Shown piece by piece: positions 1-13,370 of a stretch of 64,000 nt of DNA. Every line of letters begins with the position of its first letter. Position 1 is the first letter of the stretch. Made by a program: the position numbers and the translations under genes. A model generated the notes under the pieces. That model saw only the letters and a program-made list of their open reading frames with translations. It did not search any database and was not told the origin of the DNA. The DNA lies in assembly GCF_018691265.1 (NCBI RefSeq), contig NW_024881330.1:13722386-13786385 (forward strand), read 5' to 3'. This DNA comes from Tyto alba (lineage: Eukaryota > Chordata > Aves > Strigiformes > Tytonidae).

Positions 1-117
1 TAAATATCAGGGCTCAATAAAATCCTTGGTGATGCCAACATGTACTGTTAGAAATAAGCCACCAAATCAACAGACAGAGATACCTCTGGTGAACCCTACA
101 CTCTATTGGCTGAGGTG

Positions 118-140
118 TTTTTTTTTTTTTTTTTTTTTTT
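118..140. repeat. Poly(T) run, 23 bases
   Basis: Uninterrupted T run. No retroposon body is recognised on either side, so it is recorded only as a simple repeat. Runs of this length are prone to length variation and to assembly error. Confidence 0.95.
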
Positions 141-1674
141 GTATTCACTTAGTTTTTCCAAAGCATCTTTTTAGCAGATTAGAGAATAAATTATCACCCT
201 CAGATGTTTCCATTTTTCTCACAGTTTCCCCATACTTCTGTCAATTCCTAGGACATAACTTTCTTTAGTATTAATGAGCGAAGGAGAACCAATGCAGGAA
301 GACGTCAACATGAGGGCACTGCAGAGGACATAGTTGCTGTGTTTCCTCGTCCTATGTTGTCCCCTTTTTCTAGAGAGGTCACAAACTCTTCCTGTTCACT
401 TTCTGGCTACACAATGCTGCTTACTGTCATCTAACTCATAAAAGATTAGCACAGTTGGCAAAACTTTTTCATTTTCCTGAAGCCCAATCGGATTGTCATG
501 TTTATGGACTGTCTGGACAACAGATTATTTCCTATCATTAGAGGTAATTTTGAACGGTATGCCAGCGTCAGATTTCAGCATGTGATATTAAGAGCCTTCT
601 TGGTTATAAGCAAAAACTAGGTTAAAATATTTATTTTTAGAGAATCTTTTTTTTTTTTTGCTTTGTTTTGGTTTTCTGTTTTGTTTGTTTGTTTTTTCTT
701 TTGTTGGTCCTATTATGCAGCTGGTCAAAAAATGCTTGAGGGAAGAGGTACATATCTCTTTTCTTGATTAGATTACTTGGCAGTGAGTACAACGAGGCAT
801 GGAGTCCCCTCAGAGAACCAGGAATAAGGACTTGCTCTCTTAAACCTGAACCCTAACCAAAAGCATCACTGGTGCAGTCCCTGAGCCTCCTGAGCAGTTC
901 TTCTGTAAAGTCAGTGAGTCCACCTGCATAGATCTCCCCAGTTAAAATAAGAAAACCCATTCAAAGAAAAATTCTTACTTTTCAAATATTTCAGGTGGCT
1001 CTCCAATAACGATTTTCATATTTCACATTCCTGTTCCAAACCTGGGACAGGTTGTTAGAAATTTGGGTGAAATGGTAGAGTCCAAATGGATGTCTGTGCT
1101 TCCCTGAAGATGCACAGATGGATATAGCAGTGGGTTTGCTTCCAACCCTACTCTAATATCCATTTATTTTTAGCAGTTTTCACCACTTGCTAGTGCACAT
1201 GCTTCCTATGGAGCAGGAAGCTTCAGAAGCCACTGGAAGGGTGCTGAGGTCTGATTTGTGTTTCCATGGTCTACAGCCAGTAGGATGTGCCAGTCAGCAT
1301 CTTTATGGGGTAGATTCAGGGGGAGAGCTCTTTGTGTGGAGATGCTACAAGAGCCACTGCCCATTGGGAGAGCTCAAGACGTGGTCAACGCCAAAGGATC
1401 ATACCTGCACCTTCACATACAGCTTGCTGTCTTGGCCCTGTGAGTCCCTGTGTAGAGGCACACAGTGCCTGGGCATGAGAGCTGAGGATGACTGCCCACA
1501 GCCCTGCTGTCACCAGCTTGGGAGGGTTCCCCTCTGATGTGCTTGTGCTGCTTTTCAGATCCATGCTCATCCTGGTCAGGAGTGTTTCCAGTGGCTCATG
1601 TGGTCCTGGCCCCATAGTGTCTGCACTGTAGTGGAAACACAAACCCAGTAAGGGAATGTTGCTGCAGGGGATTA

Positions 1675-1701
1675 TTTTTTTTTTTTTTTTTTTTTTTTTT
1701 T
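1675..1701. repeat. Poly(T) run, 27 bases
   Basis: Uninterrupted T run, the first of two 27-base runs lying only about 120 bases apart. No retrotransposon body is recognised next to it. Confidence 0.95.
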
Positions 1702-1819
1702 GGTGCCATTTGGGGGGTGATCTAATGCCTAAAGTGTCTCAGTAGAATTGGTTCAGCAGTTGCACAGTTTGTGAGCAGTCAATGCTGCTCCTAAGTACCT
1801 GTTGACAATGAATACTGAA

Positions 1820-1846
<27 letters not shown>
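1820..1846. repeat. Poly(T) run, 27 bases
   Basis: Second uninterrupted T run of the pair, followed by a short A/T transition. It inflates one minus-strand open frame with a lysine stretch that should not be read as a protein. Confidence 0.95.
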
Positions 1847-1851
<5 letters not shown>

Positions 1852-4800
1852 GCTTCTGCAGTATACACGTAGCCTTAAAAATACATTCCTGTATGAAGCT
1901 ATCCTTTTTATCCAGTTAGCTGATTTGAATTCACTACCAATCTTGGACACAAGTAATGCATGCAGTTCTTAGATTTCATTCCAGATTCTGGTCATTTACC
2001 TTGACTGACTCCAGAAGAAGTTCCTGCTAAAAATGAAGGTGATTAAATCAAAATCACGTCTGCATACATTAAAATCCCCCAAACAAAGTATTGATTGCCA
2101 GGCTGGCTAGAAGAATAACACTGGTCCTTGCAGTTAGCTGGACAGTTTCTTACTGATGGTTTTCCAGAAGGGTTTTAGCACATTGGAACATGTGCTGCTG
2201 AAATGCATAAACACTGAGCAGCAGATGCAATGGGGTTGCTTGACTTTTCTCTCCCCCAATGTGCCCTGATGAGTTTGGAGTGGGATCCGGTAATTTAATT
2301 TCTGATATCTTTAAGATCACTGCAACAACTCAAAATCTGTGGACAGAGGCAAATAACATTTTGTAATATATTTATTGAATGCTAATGCAAACCAGAGAAA
2401 TCTATAAAGAAGGGAGGAAATCATATTCCCTGTCTGGGAGGTACTGAACTGAATTTTAAACCAGAAAACCAGACATGGTTGAGTCTGAGAAGGGAAGGAG
2501 GAGAGTTCACCCAGTTTTGCCCTTAAGAAATAAATTACTGGTGAGACCACACAATATTCTTCCAGTTTTCTGTCCTGATCTCCCTTTACAAGTAGACATG
2601 CTTAGATTTTGATGGTCTCCCCCATTTTTGGAAGTATGGCCCCTGATAAAGGTTTACATAAGATTCTTTTATTTTTCTCTACAGAGGAAGAGTTGTTCTT
2701 GTAGCTGAAATCCCTGCCAAAAAGTCCTACCCTCAGATTGCTTTTACTACATGGAGAGTAATAGGACACTGAGACAGTGAAGCTGTTTTTACTGTGTTAG
2801 GCAGCAGTTTCCCTTCATATACCACCATCGCTGCTGAACAGCACAGAATGAGAAAAGGCTCAGTCTCTAATGAAGTCATTAGATCCTCGTCTGAAGAATA
2901 AGAGGAATTTCAGCCAAGCGAGCAGAATGGCTTGCTTTATCTTAATTTCTCATTTTAGTTTCTACTTTGTGCTCCTCAGCATGTCCATTACCCCTTTTTT
3001 TGCAGTCACTGGGGGATAAATTAGTCCAAGATCCTGCTTACCACTACTTCGGTACTTATACCATTTCTGATCAACCTATACTTAAGATGTAACCTACACC
3101 CTTTCTGAATTTGTCATAAAGATTTCCATGGGAACTGTGTTCTCCAGACAAGATTCTGCTTTGTTATTTCAGTATAAAACCACAGCACTTCCACTGAAAC
3201 TCTACTATTTTTTATCTCAATCCACATCTATGAAATTTGTGATTCCCTGAAAGCATTTTGGATTTGCACTGGAATAACTAATAAGTTGAATATGGCTGCA
3301 AACAAATTTATTGTGAAGATTTACTGCACAAAATAACCACAGTGATTATAAATCTTTCAAATTTCAGGTAAAATGAATTTATATTCTGATGCTGGTATTT
3401 GAAGGCACAAACTTTGGAAGTTGGTTTCATATAAACCTCAGGATTACTGTTAGGTAGATTTTGCTTATTATTCTTTGACTGTAACAGGCAGCTTAAAATT
3501 GTGTCTTCTGAAATTCATGTAATAAGTACAACTGTACTGAAACTTTACCTTTGAGCAGAGTGGGGCCTTCTTCAAATAAGAGAAAGAAGAGGTTACACAT
3601 AATGACATTCAGAGAGTTTCTAGCGCTGTCATTACTCAAAACATCAAACTATCTGGATCAAATGTTCAAACATCTCTGAAACGTACAGCAAAATTTTCTT
3701 CCAGAGGAACTACAGTTATCAGCTGATTAATTTTATAAAACTGTTTCTCATTCGTTTTTCGTATAAATGCACTCAGCTAAAGTCAGATTCAATCAGACTA
3801 ATTCAGTTAGGCTTATTTTAAGGTGACACCTCTATTTTAAAAGTTTATAATTTTCTCAGTGGTGTGAGGAAAGCCTTGTACAACAGAATAAGCACTCTAA
3901 GTTTAATGTATGTATGTGGTAGAGTAAGATATATTCGTTTGTAGTAATTTTACTTTTGCTTTAATTGCTAATCTTTATTAATACCAAGGGTATTCTGAGG
4001 CATCCTCATCCTATGAGTATAATTTTGTGGAAGTGTTTTCCTGGCACCATGGTTTGTTGTTGTGTTTTCAGAAGACAGCACAAATTATTCTTGGTGAAGG
4101 TGATGGGCTGACAGCCCTCTTTGGCCCCAACCCCGTGAAAGCTGCATGGTTTCTATGTCCCTTGATCTTATTCTGGAAGGTTTGTCCCCAGCTTTTGGCC
4201 CTGACTCTGCCATCATGCTGTGCTTGCTTTGTTTCTTACTGTAAGGTACATCTGTAACTTTGGGACCAAGGCTTTAGTATATAAAGCCTGATCCTCCAAG
4301 GCACAGACATTATGCCCTTGATGAGGTACATACTTCAATTTATGCAAAATTTTCGGTCCCACCGATTCCACATGAATAAAATGTAAACATGTATTTAAAC
4401 ATTTTTTCTGGATCTGGCCCAGAATACTCAGACTTTGAAAGCTTGAACCCGTTTTCTATCACTTGTGAATCACCATGCTCATAGCTGGTACGACTTAATC
4501 TGTGATGATCCTCAGCCTCTGGCATGAGTCACTCAGAGGAGAGGTCAGCGAGGATGGTGTGGACTTTGGAAACTCAGTCCCCTGGAAATTCAGTGACACT
4601 TTATCCTTTTGTCTGTACCGCACTGATTAGCACGATGTTTCAGACCATGCATGGTTTTGCACAGGCTGCTGAAGAGTCAGAAAAATGCAGTGGTCAGGGC
4701 TGAGCTTTCTCCAGCTGTGTCATGGTCCTGTGGTGTTGAACGACATGCTGTCCTGTTGCCACCCCCAGAGCAGCCCAGCAGCATGGCCAGGCAGTAAATC

Positions 4801-7800
4801 TCCTTGCTCCACAGTGTGAGAGGCAGCACTTGACTTGGCATTGGATCTCATGGTAATGGAGGAGCATTCTCCTCACTGAGGGGAAAAGGTCTGGATGATC
4901 CTGATACTGACATGTGACAAATGCACATTTGAAACCTCTTTCCACTTATTTGACTGTTATTTTATAATAGAATGGCCAGACAGTGACCTAAGGTTACTTT
5001 TTTTTTTTTTCAAAAGTCCACACATAGCCTGCAAATACAGATCTCTGACTGAAAAGATTTGGACACTCACATTCCTGTATCTACCAGCAATAATTCTCCT
5101 TCTACTTTCTCTAGAAAACATCCTATTTGCAACAAGGTGGCTGGAACTCAAAATCATCCCCTAAAGCTCCCTGTCCCTTACAGCTTCTGATTTTCAGCTA
5201 CAGATGAAGTGTTCTTCTCACACCAAATCCAGGCCACATTAAGCCTGGCATCTACATCCCCACTTTCTGCTTGATTTCTCTCTAGTGTTGGAGGTTCCTG
5301 TGCTGAATTGGAGTTTGAGTACTTTGGTATCTAGGCTCAAACCACCAGTCCACAGGCTATGGAGAGATGTGTACTTAAACTGCTTTGCTTAAAAGGAGTC
5401 TTGGGAAATATCTGCATATCTCAGGACAAGATGGGGTTTGACATGAATGAAGGCAATATGAACCAGAACTGAATAAAAATTGTATTTGAAAACGGACTGT
5501 CAAGGAGATGTCCTAGAAAGCTGTGAAAGAAGTTCAAAGTTTACCATTTGGTTGTTAGCAGAAATTCTCTGAAAGCACAACCTAAGCACAGTACCAGAAG
5601 TGGTTAAGGTGCTCTTCAGAGCTCTCATCTCTGTCATGGCTTGGGGGGAGCAATAAAATTAGACTCCAGGAAATGAAGAGGTGACCTGTATTAATGTTGC
5701 TTTCAAAGTCTGGTGCAATAGGGTATCAGTTCCTAAAAATATATTTTAAACAGATCCTACCCCTTAATTTGTGTTTTCTGGTAGAAAAAGCTGACAGAAT
5801 CAAGTCAGATTTGAAGCAAAGTTGTGCATTCATGTAGTTTAAGCTCCTGAGGGCAAAACTCTCTTTGTAAAAGCACTTCTGCAGAAACAACTTTTAAGTG
5901 CTCCATTGTTGTTATTAAAGTGTGATTGCCCTTTATGTGGTTAAAAAAGTTACAAAAAGGTATAATAATCATGGAAATTAGCAGACAAGAAAGAAATAGT
6001 TGTATGTTTGCTTGTGCATGAAAATGTTCCTTTCCGAAAACCTTGCAACTAATCTTTTTATCCATGGTAGGAATAGGCAGAACTGTAGCCTTGAATCAAT
6101 ACCTGTGGGAGATGATGACTAACAGACTCAACAGAGTTTTTTGTTTGGAGGGGAAGGCTTAAACTTTTGGAGTTGGTACCAGCTGTTCCTTTGAACAATG
6201 CTGTACTTATGATTCAGACCAGGGCAGTTGTGTTGTAAGCAAGCAAAACTGATTATTTCCCTTCGTACGCTTACTAAAAAAATATTTTAAAAAATGGAAA
6301 GAAACTTTAGGTGGGCCTGAAAGATAGAGGAGCCTCTAAAGTACTTGTGAATCAGTTTTCCTGGTATAACTGCATCCACATGTGAATTTATTGAAAACAC
6401 ATGTGACTTTGATAAAAGATTACATTTAAAGAAGGGGCTAGAACTGGGCTACAGACAACAAGGTACTGTGTTTCATCAAACACTGAGCTACACATTTTCA
6501 AATGTTTCATGTTAACAGAAAATGTTTAGATGATTTTAAACAGTGCACTACTCCATTTCCATTGGCTTGCTTATCACAGACCTCTTATGAGTGTTTCTGT
6601 TACAGAATAATCCACCAAGGCCATTCATCTGGTTGCTTGCTTGGGGGAAGAAAATCGAATTACAATATGTTTACTCTAAGGAATGGTATTATGCATTTGT
6701 AAAGTTTAGAGCTGGGTGAGCCATCTGGGGAGAAGAAACAGCAAAACCAAAACTTGTCTGAGATTCATTATCATTAGCTTATTCCACATTTTCAGTATAT
6801 GAACTGATAATAACTAGTATGTGATGCAATTCATATTAACCAAATATCTAAGAGAAGCTGATACGAATTCAGACAATTATGTATTTAAAAACAGCTGAGA
6901 CACTTTCAAAGTAATTAATAGAGAACATGATCCAGTTTTGGGAAAAAAGGTGTTTCAGATAACCAAAACTCAGGTCATGGAAACTGCACTGTAAATTGTA
7001 TATTAGGGTTTAAGCTGCCCTGCATTTTTACAACACAAACAGAAATAGTCTGAGTGCTTTGAGTATATTATATACATCTAGATTCTTCAAGGACTGAATC
7101 CTCTGTGAATTCACAGTCTCTCTCCTGCCATTCTGACTTTCATAATGAAGCTTAAAGCCAAAGTCTACCCAAGACCTTTGGTCTATTATTGATCCAGACA
7201 GGTCAGGTACTGTAAGTAATAGCTACAGGAATAAAGCTTGAAATACATTTTTGCCTTTAACTTCTGCATCCCACTCATGCAGTGTTTCTTGCTGAGGGCA
7301 GCGGTGTTAAGTAGTCTGCAACAAGGCCTGAACTCCTGTCTTTAGTAATGCTGGTTTGCTACTGTGCACTACTGACAGTGATGTGTGTGGACATTTGGCT
7401 CCAGAAAAGCAAGATCATTTCAGATTCATGAACAACAGTGAATGCCTGTGAAAATCAATAGGAAATCTCATTATTTTGAGTACTATGTTTGGCAATTTAT
7501 TCTCTCTCCAGGAACTAATTCGCACAATCTGAAAAAGCTCCAATGATCATAAGATGCAGCAGCACCTTTGTCCTAGGCAGCCTGTTCTTTGTTTAATGAA
7601 GGTGAACTGTTGTCTAAAATCATCCTAAGTGGAGGATCTTTACCACCTTTAGATATTGCTAGATGCAACTACTAGCAGCAACCTTCTGCCTGAACAAAGG
7701 AACTGCTAACAATAGAGTGTTACCCTTAAGCCACAGGTAAGGTCCCTAAATACAGAAGTCCCATCTGGGACAGGAATGACTAGAATATGACTGGAACTTT

Positions 7801-10115
7801 TTCTTGGATTTAGTAAAGAGGAAACAAAATATCAATCTATTTTTCAGAAATCAAGAAACTAAGCAGTGAAGACTAGTTTTGTCCTTACAGATTTGGGAGA
7901 AACCAAATCCAGCTGTGAAAGGATCATGCAAGCATCTCAACAAAGCTATATACTGCCAGGTATTCAAGCAGATCTCATTCAACTGTCTTTGTGTTTTTAC
8001 CCATTTACCACGTGAAGAAGGCTGAGGTCTAATAAACACCAAGGGGGGATATTTTAAGCAGGTGACTAGGTGGTGAAAGGGAGTTCATAGGATGGAGGAA
8101 CATGGCCTGTTATGCAATGGACTATAAAAAAGATAACTCTCATACTCATCTTCTGCTCTAAGTTCCATAGTCAAACTACTGCTAATGCCCCCTAACACAG
8201 TAATATTAAGCACAGGCTCCTCTCTAATTATCTGATAGCAGTGGGCCAAGTGACACCACTGTGGGTGCTCCATGCAGGTATCTGCCTCACTAAATTACTG
8301 ACTCATCTAGTTAGTGATGAGTATCTTCCTTTGAACTAGATCTGCCTGGATCCCCTAATCTGTACAGTAATGCCATGAATGGCAGCATGGTAGCTACGTT
8401 TTCTAAGGATTTGTTTTTTTAGGGTAAGTGCAGTTGTAGCTTCTCTGCTGTTCAGAAAGGCTGGAGCTCACTGCCACCGTTTCCATAGTGAGAGATGAAT
8501 TGTTTCAATAGACCGGGATGTCTAGTCACATGGATGTTGTAGGAATGCAATGCTTTTGAGATTTCTTCCCTTCTGTGCAATTTGGCTTTTAGGCTCAAGA
8601 GTTATTAAGGAGAATAGATGGTGAAATCATAGCATAAATCAGTCTAAAATAATCATTGCCTAAATTGGATGAGGTACAATGAACAATGTTGCAATGCACT
8701 GATAGTTTGTGAAGGTTTGATTTTGAATAAGAACTGTGACATAAATGTAGGTAACAGAGATTTGCAGCAAGAACACAACACCTTCAAGTCTTGAATTTCA
8801 GCTTTTCTCTGAGCTGGAGGAAGGGAACCATCCACATGTGTAGCATGAAAAATGACTCTCTTCTGTTTATTATATCAGTTTTGTTCTAAAAAAATGTGGT
8901 TTATGATTATTTGTTTTGGATAGCAGAGTAATCCCTGAGTCTTGAAAGCCTCCAAAGTATTTAACATTAGCAAATATAATGCTCATTAGAGATTCTTCTT
9001 CAAATGCAGAATGAATATTGCTGTTTTCCACTGCCAAATGAATATACCACCTTCGGGGCTCCAGCGTCTTTCAGTTTTCTTTCTTGGTCCAGTGGGCTTG
9101 GGGGAGTTAATTTTCATACCTAAATAAATAATGTATGTACAATAACAGGCATTAATAAAAGGCATAGAAATGATTAAAAGTGTATTAGACATTGTCATCT
9201 CACCCTTCTCCTTAAAAGCATGACAACAAAGGGAAGGACTTGTGTGTCATTTATATTATCACTGTGTGTACTAACATATCTAGTAGTCCTGATTTTGTCC
9301 CATTGGCTGCTAAGCATCAGGTCTTGTCATATTTTTTTTTGCATAATTGAGTAGCTTTCTGTTTTCTGTGGTGCTGTCCCACTGGTACTTTTTTTGACTG
9401 TAACTTTTCCATTAGCATCATTCAATGTTGGGCAAGTTTCCACATCATGAGATATAGTTGTGCAGTGTCCTGCGTGGTTTTGGCTACACAGTATTGGCCC
9501 ATATGCAAGGGCATGTTTGTCTGACAAGGACAGAATAAAAAAAAAAAAAAGAAAAATCACTCTTTTGTGTGGGTCCTGAGGAGCCCCAGGGGTGCTTTTG
9601 AGTGGCTGACAAGCGTGGTGCGCCTGTCCAAAGCTCATGCTATGGAGGGCTTCTTCTTCATTGGGCTCCAGGGCTGGGCAGCTCTGAGCAAGTAGGACCA
9701 GGATGGAGACACATGCTTTAACATTGCCTACTTTCTCCCAGCCAGCACATGCTGCTCCTATTATTTCTAAGTTTCAACCAGCCTTTCTAGTGTCTGTTGC
9801 TAGGGGATGTTAAAGATACTGCACATAATGTGGTCTACAAACAGGGGCTGAGTTGAATTTTTCAGCTTTTAATTTCAGGGAAAATAATTGCCTTATATTC
9901 TGGCTATTTTGGCTTTGTCTATATTAGTAACTAAACTAAACAAGACTAGGGCATAGCGTGAGCACTGTCCTACAATAGCCTGTATTGTGTAATTATTGGC
10001 ATGCTTGTTGGCATGGTGTTGGCCCAAGCCAGCTAATATTCTCCCAGACAGACCCCTGGCATGGTTCAGGAACAGAGCAGAGACTGTTTCTTATAGGAAA
10101 TTTGGATTCATTTAT

Positions 10116-10118
<3 letters not shown>

Positions 10119-10148
<30 letters not shown>
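10119..10148. repeat. Poly(T) run, 30 bases
   Basis: Uninterrupted T run, among the longest in the window. It creates a polyphenylalanine stretch in a plus-strand open frame, which is an artefact of the repeat. Confidence 0.95.
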
Positions 10149-10149
<1 letters not shown>

Positions 10150-11170
10150 TAGAGAAAAAGAGTGTAGCTATATGGATGCTAATTGTGTTGTGCTACTGCA
10201 TACAATGCCAGAAAATGTCCCTTGTCCATTATTTTAACTTGGATACATGTAGCTTTTGATGCCTAAGAAGTAGACAGTTGCAATCTGTGGAGCATCAGCC
10301 AGGCTCTTTTTTGACTTCCTTAATCACACAATGCAATGTGACACTAACTGAAACTGGGAGGAATATTACATTTTATATCAAACAAACCTGGAGCAAGCTC
10401 TATTGCCAAAATATCCCCACATGTGATGAGCAGTCTGGTGCAATCAAACTCGTACTTAAAGAAAAACTCCATCAACAATAGCATATGATCTATGTTTTAT
10501 CAACAGCTCTACATAATGAGTAGTGTGCTGCCCACTTAACTTGTGATGGTTAAGATTTAACTATCACTGTATCATAATACCCTTTTACATTGGTTTCCTA
10601 AAGGTGTAAATGGAATAGGAGAATTATGCTGATTTTCATTAATCCAACATTTGATTGGTAAGTGTAAAAAGGTGCAGCATAATAAAGATGCTAGCTAGAG
10701 CCATAATTTTCAGGACATCTGCATACATGGTAAGATTAATCTCATGTAAATTTGGTCACCTAAATGGTAGGTGCTCAGTCCAACTTTCTAGTCTGTCAAT
10801 CATCTCTAGAGGCTGATTCATGGCATTCTCAGAGAGGCATCAGGGATGGGAGGAATGTATCATGTTCTGCTGAGCCCAGCTCTCTGCTCTGATACCAGCT
10901 CTTTTGGTTGCTCTTATCCAGGCATCATTTATCATTAAACTCTTTGATTTTTTCTCGGTGTTTTATATCTTTTTTTCCCAACAATTTCTAAGTGTCACAA
11001 GCCCAAATATTTATTTTCCATCATTGTTTCTACTGATATTGCATGGCTTTTACTTTCTCACAGCTTAAGATTTTTTTTCAGTAAAGCAGAGTCAAGGCCA
11101 CACCAAAGTGATTAATAAAAATGTACTTTGAGTTGCACAGTTTTGAATTTCTTTGACTCTTTATAAAGTT

Positions 11171-12134
11171 TCTGTCCAGCCTATTGAGGTCCCTCCAGAT
11201 GACAGCTTGACCCTCTGGTGTATCAGCCACTTCTCCCAGTTTTGTGTCATCAACAAACTTGCTAGGCTACACTCTACCCCATCATCCAGATCATTAATGA
11301 AGATTTAAAACAGAACTGGACCTAGTATTGACCCCTGAAGTATATCTCTAGTTACTGGCCTCCAACTAGACTTTTTGTCACTGATCACCGCACTCTGGGC
11401 CTGGCTATTCAGCTAGTTTTCAATCCATCTCACTGTCTGCTTATTCAGTCCATATATTAACAGCTTCTCTATGAGGATTTTATGGGAGACAGTGTCAAAG
11501 TCCTTACTGAAATCCCAGTAGAAAATATTCACTGCTCTCCACTCATCTACCAGGCCAGTCATTTAATTGTAGAAGTTTATTGAGTTGGTCAATCATGACT
11601 TCCCCTTGGTGAAGCCACGATGACTAATCCTGAGGATTTTCTTGTCCTTAATGAGCCTGGAAATGGTTACTCTATCACCTTTCCAGGTATGGAGGTGAGG
11701 CTGACTGGCCTGTACTTGCCCTTCTTGAAGACAAGAGTTACATTTGCTTTCTTCCAGTATTCAGGAACTCCCAGTCAACATGATCAGTCAAAGATTATTA
11801 AGAGTGACCTCACAATGACATCTACCACCTCCTTCAGCACTTGTGTGCATCCTATCAGGTCCCATGGTGTTATGTATATCCAATTTGCGTCAATAATCCC
11901 TGACCTGATCCTCTTCCACCAAGGATATATCCTCCTTGCTCCAGCCTTTCCCTCTGGTTTCTGGGACCTTGTATTCTTGCTAGTAAAGACTGAGACAAAG
12001 AAGGCATTCAGTACTTCCCATTGTTCCATGCCCTGTGTAACAAGGTCCACCATCTCATTGAGCAACGGGCTTGCATTTTCCCTAGTCTTCCTTTTGCCAC
12101 TTATGTACTTCTTGTTTATCTTTGCCATATTCAA
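11171..12134 (-). pseudogene. CR1 ORF2 linker and reverse transcriptase, truncated
   Basis: The stretch 11784-12134 stays open and carries the linker with [16 protein letters not shown] followed by [20 protein letters not shown], typical of the region between endonuclease and polymerase. Farther along, frames shift, but polymerase blocks can still be read: DFSKDFDTVSHKIL (around 11475-11515), LQGSILGPVLF (around 11305-11340) and FVDDTKLGE (11231-11260), which keeps the two catalytic aspartates of the (F/Y)xDD box. Several in-frame stops interrupt the region. Homology ends shortly after the DD box, so the thumb and C-terminal region are missing. Confidence 0.88.
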
Positions 12135-12305
12135 TTCAATTTGGGCTTTAGATTTCCTGGATTCATCCCTGGATGCTTGGACAATTTTTCAATATTTCTT
12201 TGAGGTTACTTGTCCTTGCTTCCATCCTCTTTATGTGTCCTTTTTGTGTTTGAGTTTGACCAGGAGCTATTTGTTCATCCTCACAGACCTTCTGGCATTT
12301 TTGCC

Positions 12306-13129
12306 TTACTTCTGGCTCATTGGGATGGAACTCTCTTGAGCTTGGAGGAAGTGATTCTGGGATATTAAGCAGCTTTCTAGGGCCTCTCTTCCCTCCAAGT
12401 TCTTATCCCACGGGACTGTTCCAAGCAGATCTTTGAAGAGGCCAAACTCTACTCTCCTGAAGTCCAGGGCTGTGAACTGGTTTGCCACCCTCCTTGCTGC
12501 CCTCAGGATCCTGAACTCCACCATCTCATGGTCACGGCAGCCAAGACTGCCTTTGACCTTCACTTTCCCAATGAGCTCCTCACTGTTGGTGAGTGTGAGG
12601 TCCAGTAGAACACCTCTTCTCATTGGCTTCTCTATCACTTGGAGGAGGAAGTTATTATCAATGCAGTCCAGGAACCTCCTGAATTGCTTATGTCCTGCTA
12701 TGTCCTTCCAACAGATATTGGGTTAGTTGAGTAACCCCATGAAGATCAGGGCCTGCAAACGTGAGGCTGCTCGTATCTGTCTGTAGAGGGTCTGATCTTC
12801 CTGGTTAGGTAGCTTATAGCAAACAGCTTCTATAATATCACCTTCACCTGTCCTCTCTTTTATCCTCACCCATAAGCTCTCACTTGACTCCTCATCCATC
12901 CCCAGCCAGAGTTCCATGCACTCCAGGTTCAGCCTCACATAAAGGGCAACTCCCTCTCCTCATCTTCTCCTCCTGTCCTTCCCAAAGAGCCTGTATTCCT
13001 CCACTGCAACACTCCAGCCATGGAAGTCATCTCACCACATCTCCATTCCCAACAAGATTGTAGACCTACAACTGCACACAGGTCTCTAACATCATATTTA
13101 TTCCCTATTCTGTATACATTAGCATGCAC
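12306..13129 (-). pseudogene. CR1 ORF2 endonuclease domain, degraded
   Basis: This is the N-terminal part of CR1 ORF2, which nicks target DNA in a living element. The start region carries NVYRIGNK, as expected just after the ORF1-ORF2 spacer. A frameshift near 12935 joins two frames, and the second includes ESLWVRIKERTGEGDII. At 12720-12748 the family's GDFN metal-binding motif reads GLLN and is followed by an in-frame stop. The next open stretch (12306-12638) contains EKPMRRGVLLDLTLTN and the RDHE version of the SDH catalytic block at about 12516-12545. The missing Asp, the stop and the frameshift each make the domain non-functional. Confidence 0.9.
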
Positions 13130-13370
13130 ACTTTAGACAGGCACCCCAGCATGCTGAGACCCTCGAGAGGGTTTAAGATATTTCTCCATAACGGTGCATT
13201 GTAGGCCCTTCCTTGCTCATATACAAATGCTGGAGGTCATCCCGCTGAAGCCCAATTTTGTTTATTTTGTGATCCCTTCCTGTCACATCACCCCATGCCC
13301 TTCACTCAGTGATCCTGTCTGTCACTCTTACTTACAAGACTGCTGGTTACTCTTTCCTCCACCCATCATT

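Larger units (their letters stand above)
1..11170. other. Gene-free AT-rich interval with homopolymer runs
   Basis: No recognisable coding exon, RNA gene or classifiable transposon was seen here. Open frames are short (116 codons at most), overlap each other on both strands and match no family I know. The sequence is AT-rich and broken by pure T runs of 23-30 bases near 0.1, 1.7, 1.8 and 10.1 kb, plus shorter A or T runs. Very old, unrecognisable repeats may be present. It is best read as intergenic or intronic DNA. Confidence 0.6.

Noticed and set aside
1753..1950. Minus-strand frame with a run of lysines
   Set aside because: The lysines are encoded by the T27 run read in reverse.
11620..12339. 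239-codon plus-strand open frame, the longest in the window
   Set aside because: It lies antisense to the CR1 ORF2 linker, endonuclease and polymerase; the minus strand explains the sequence and the plus frame is a by-product.
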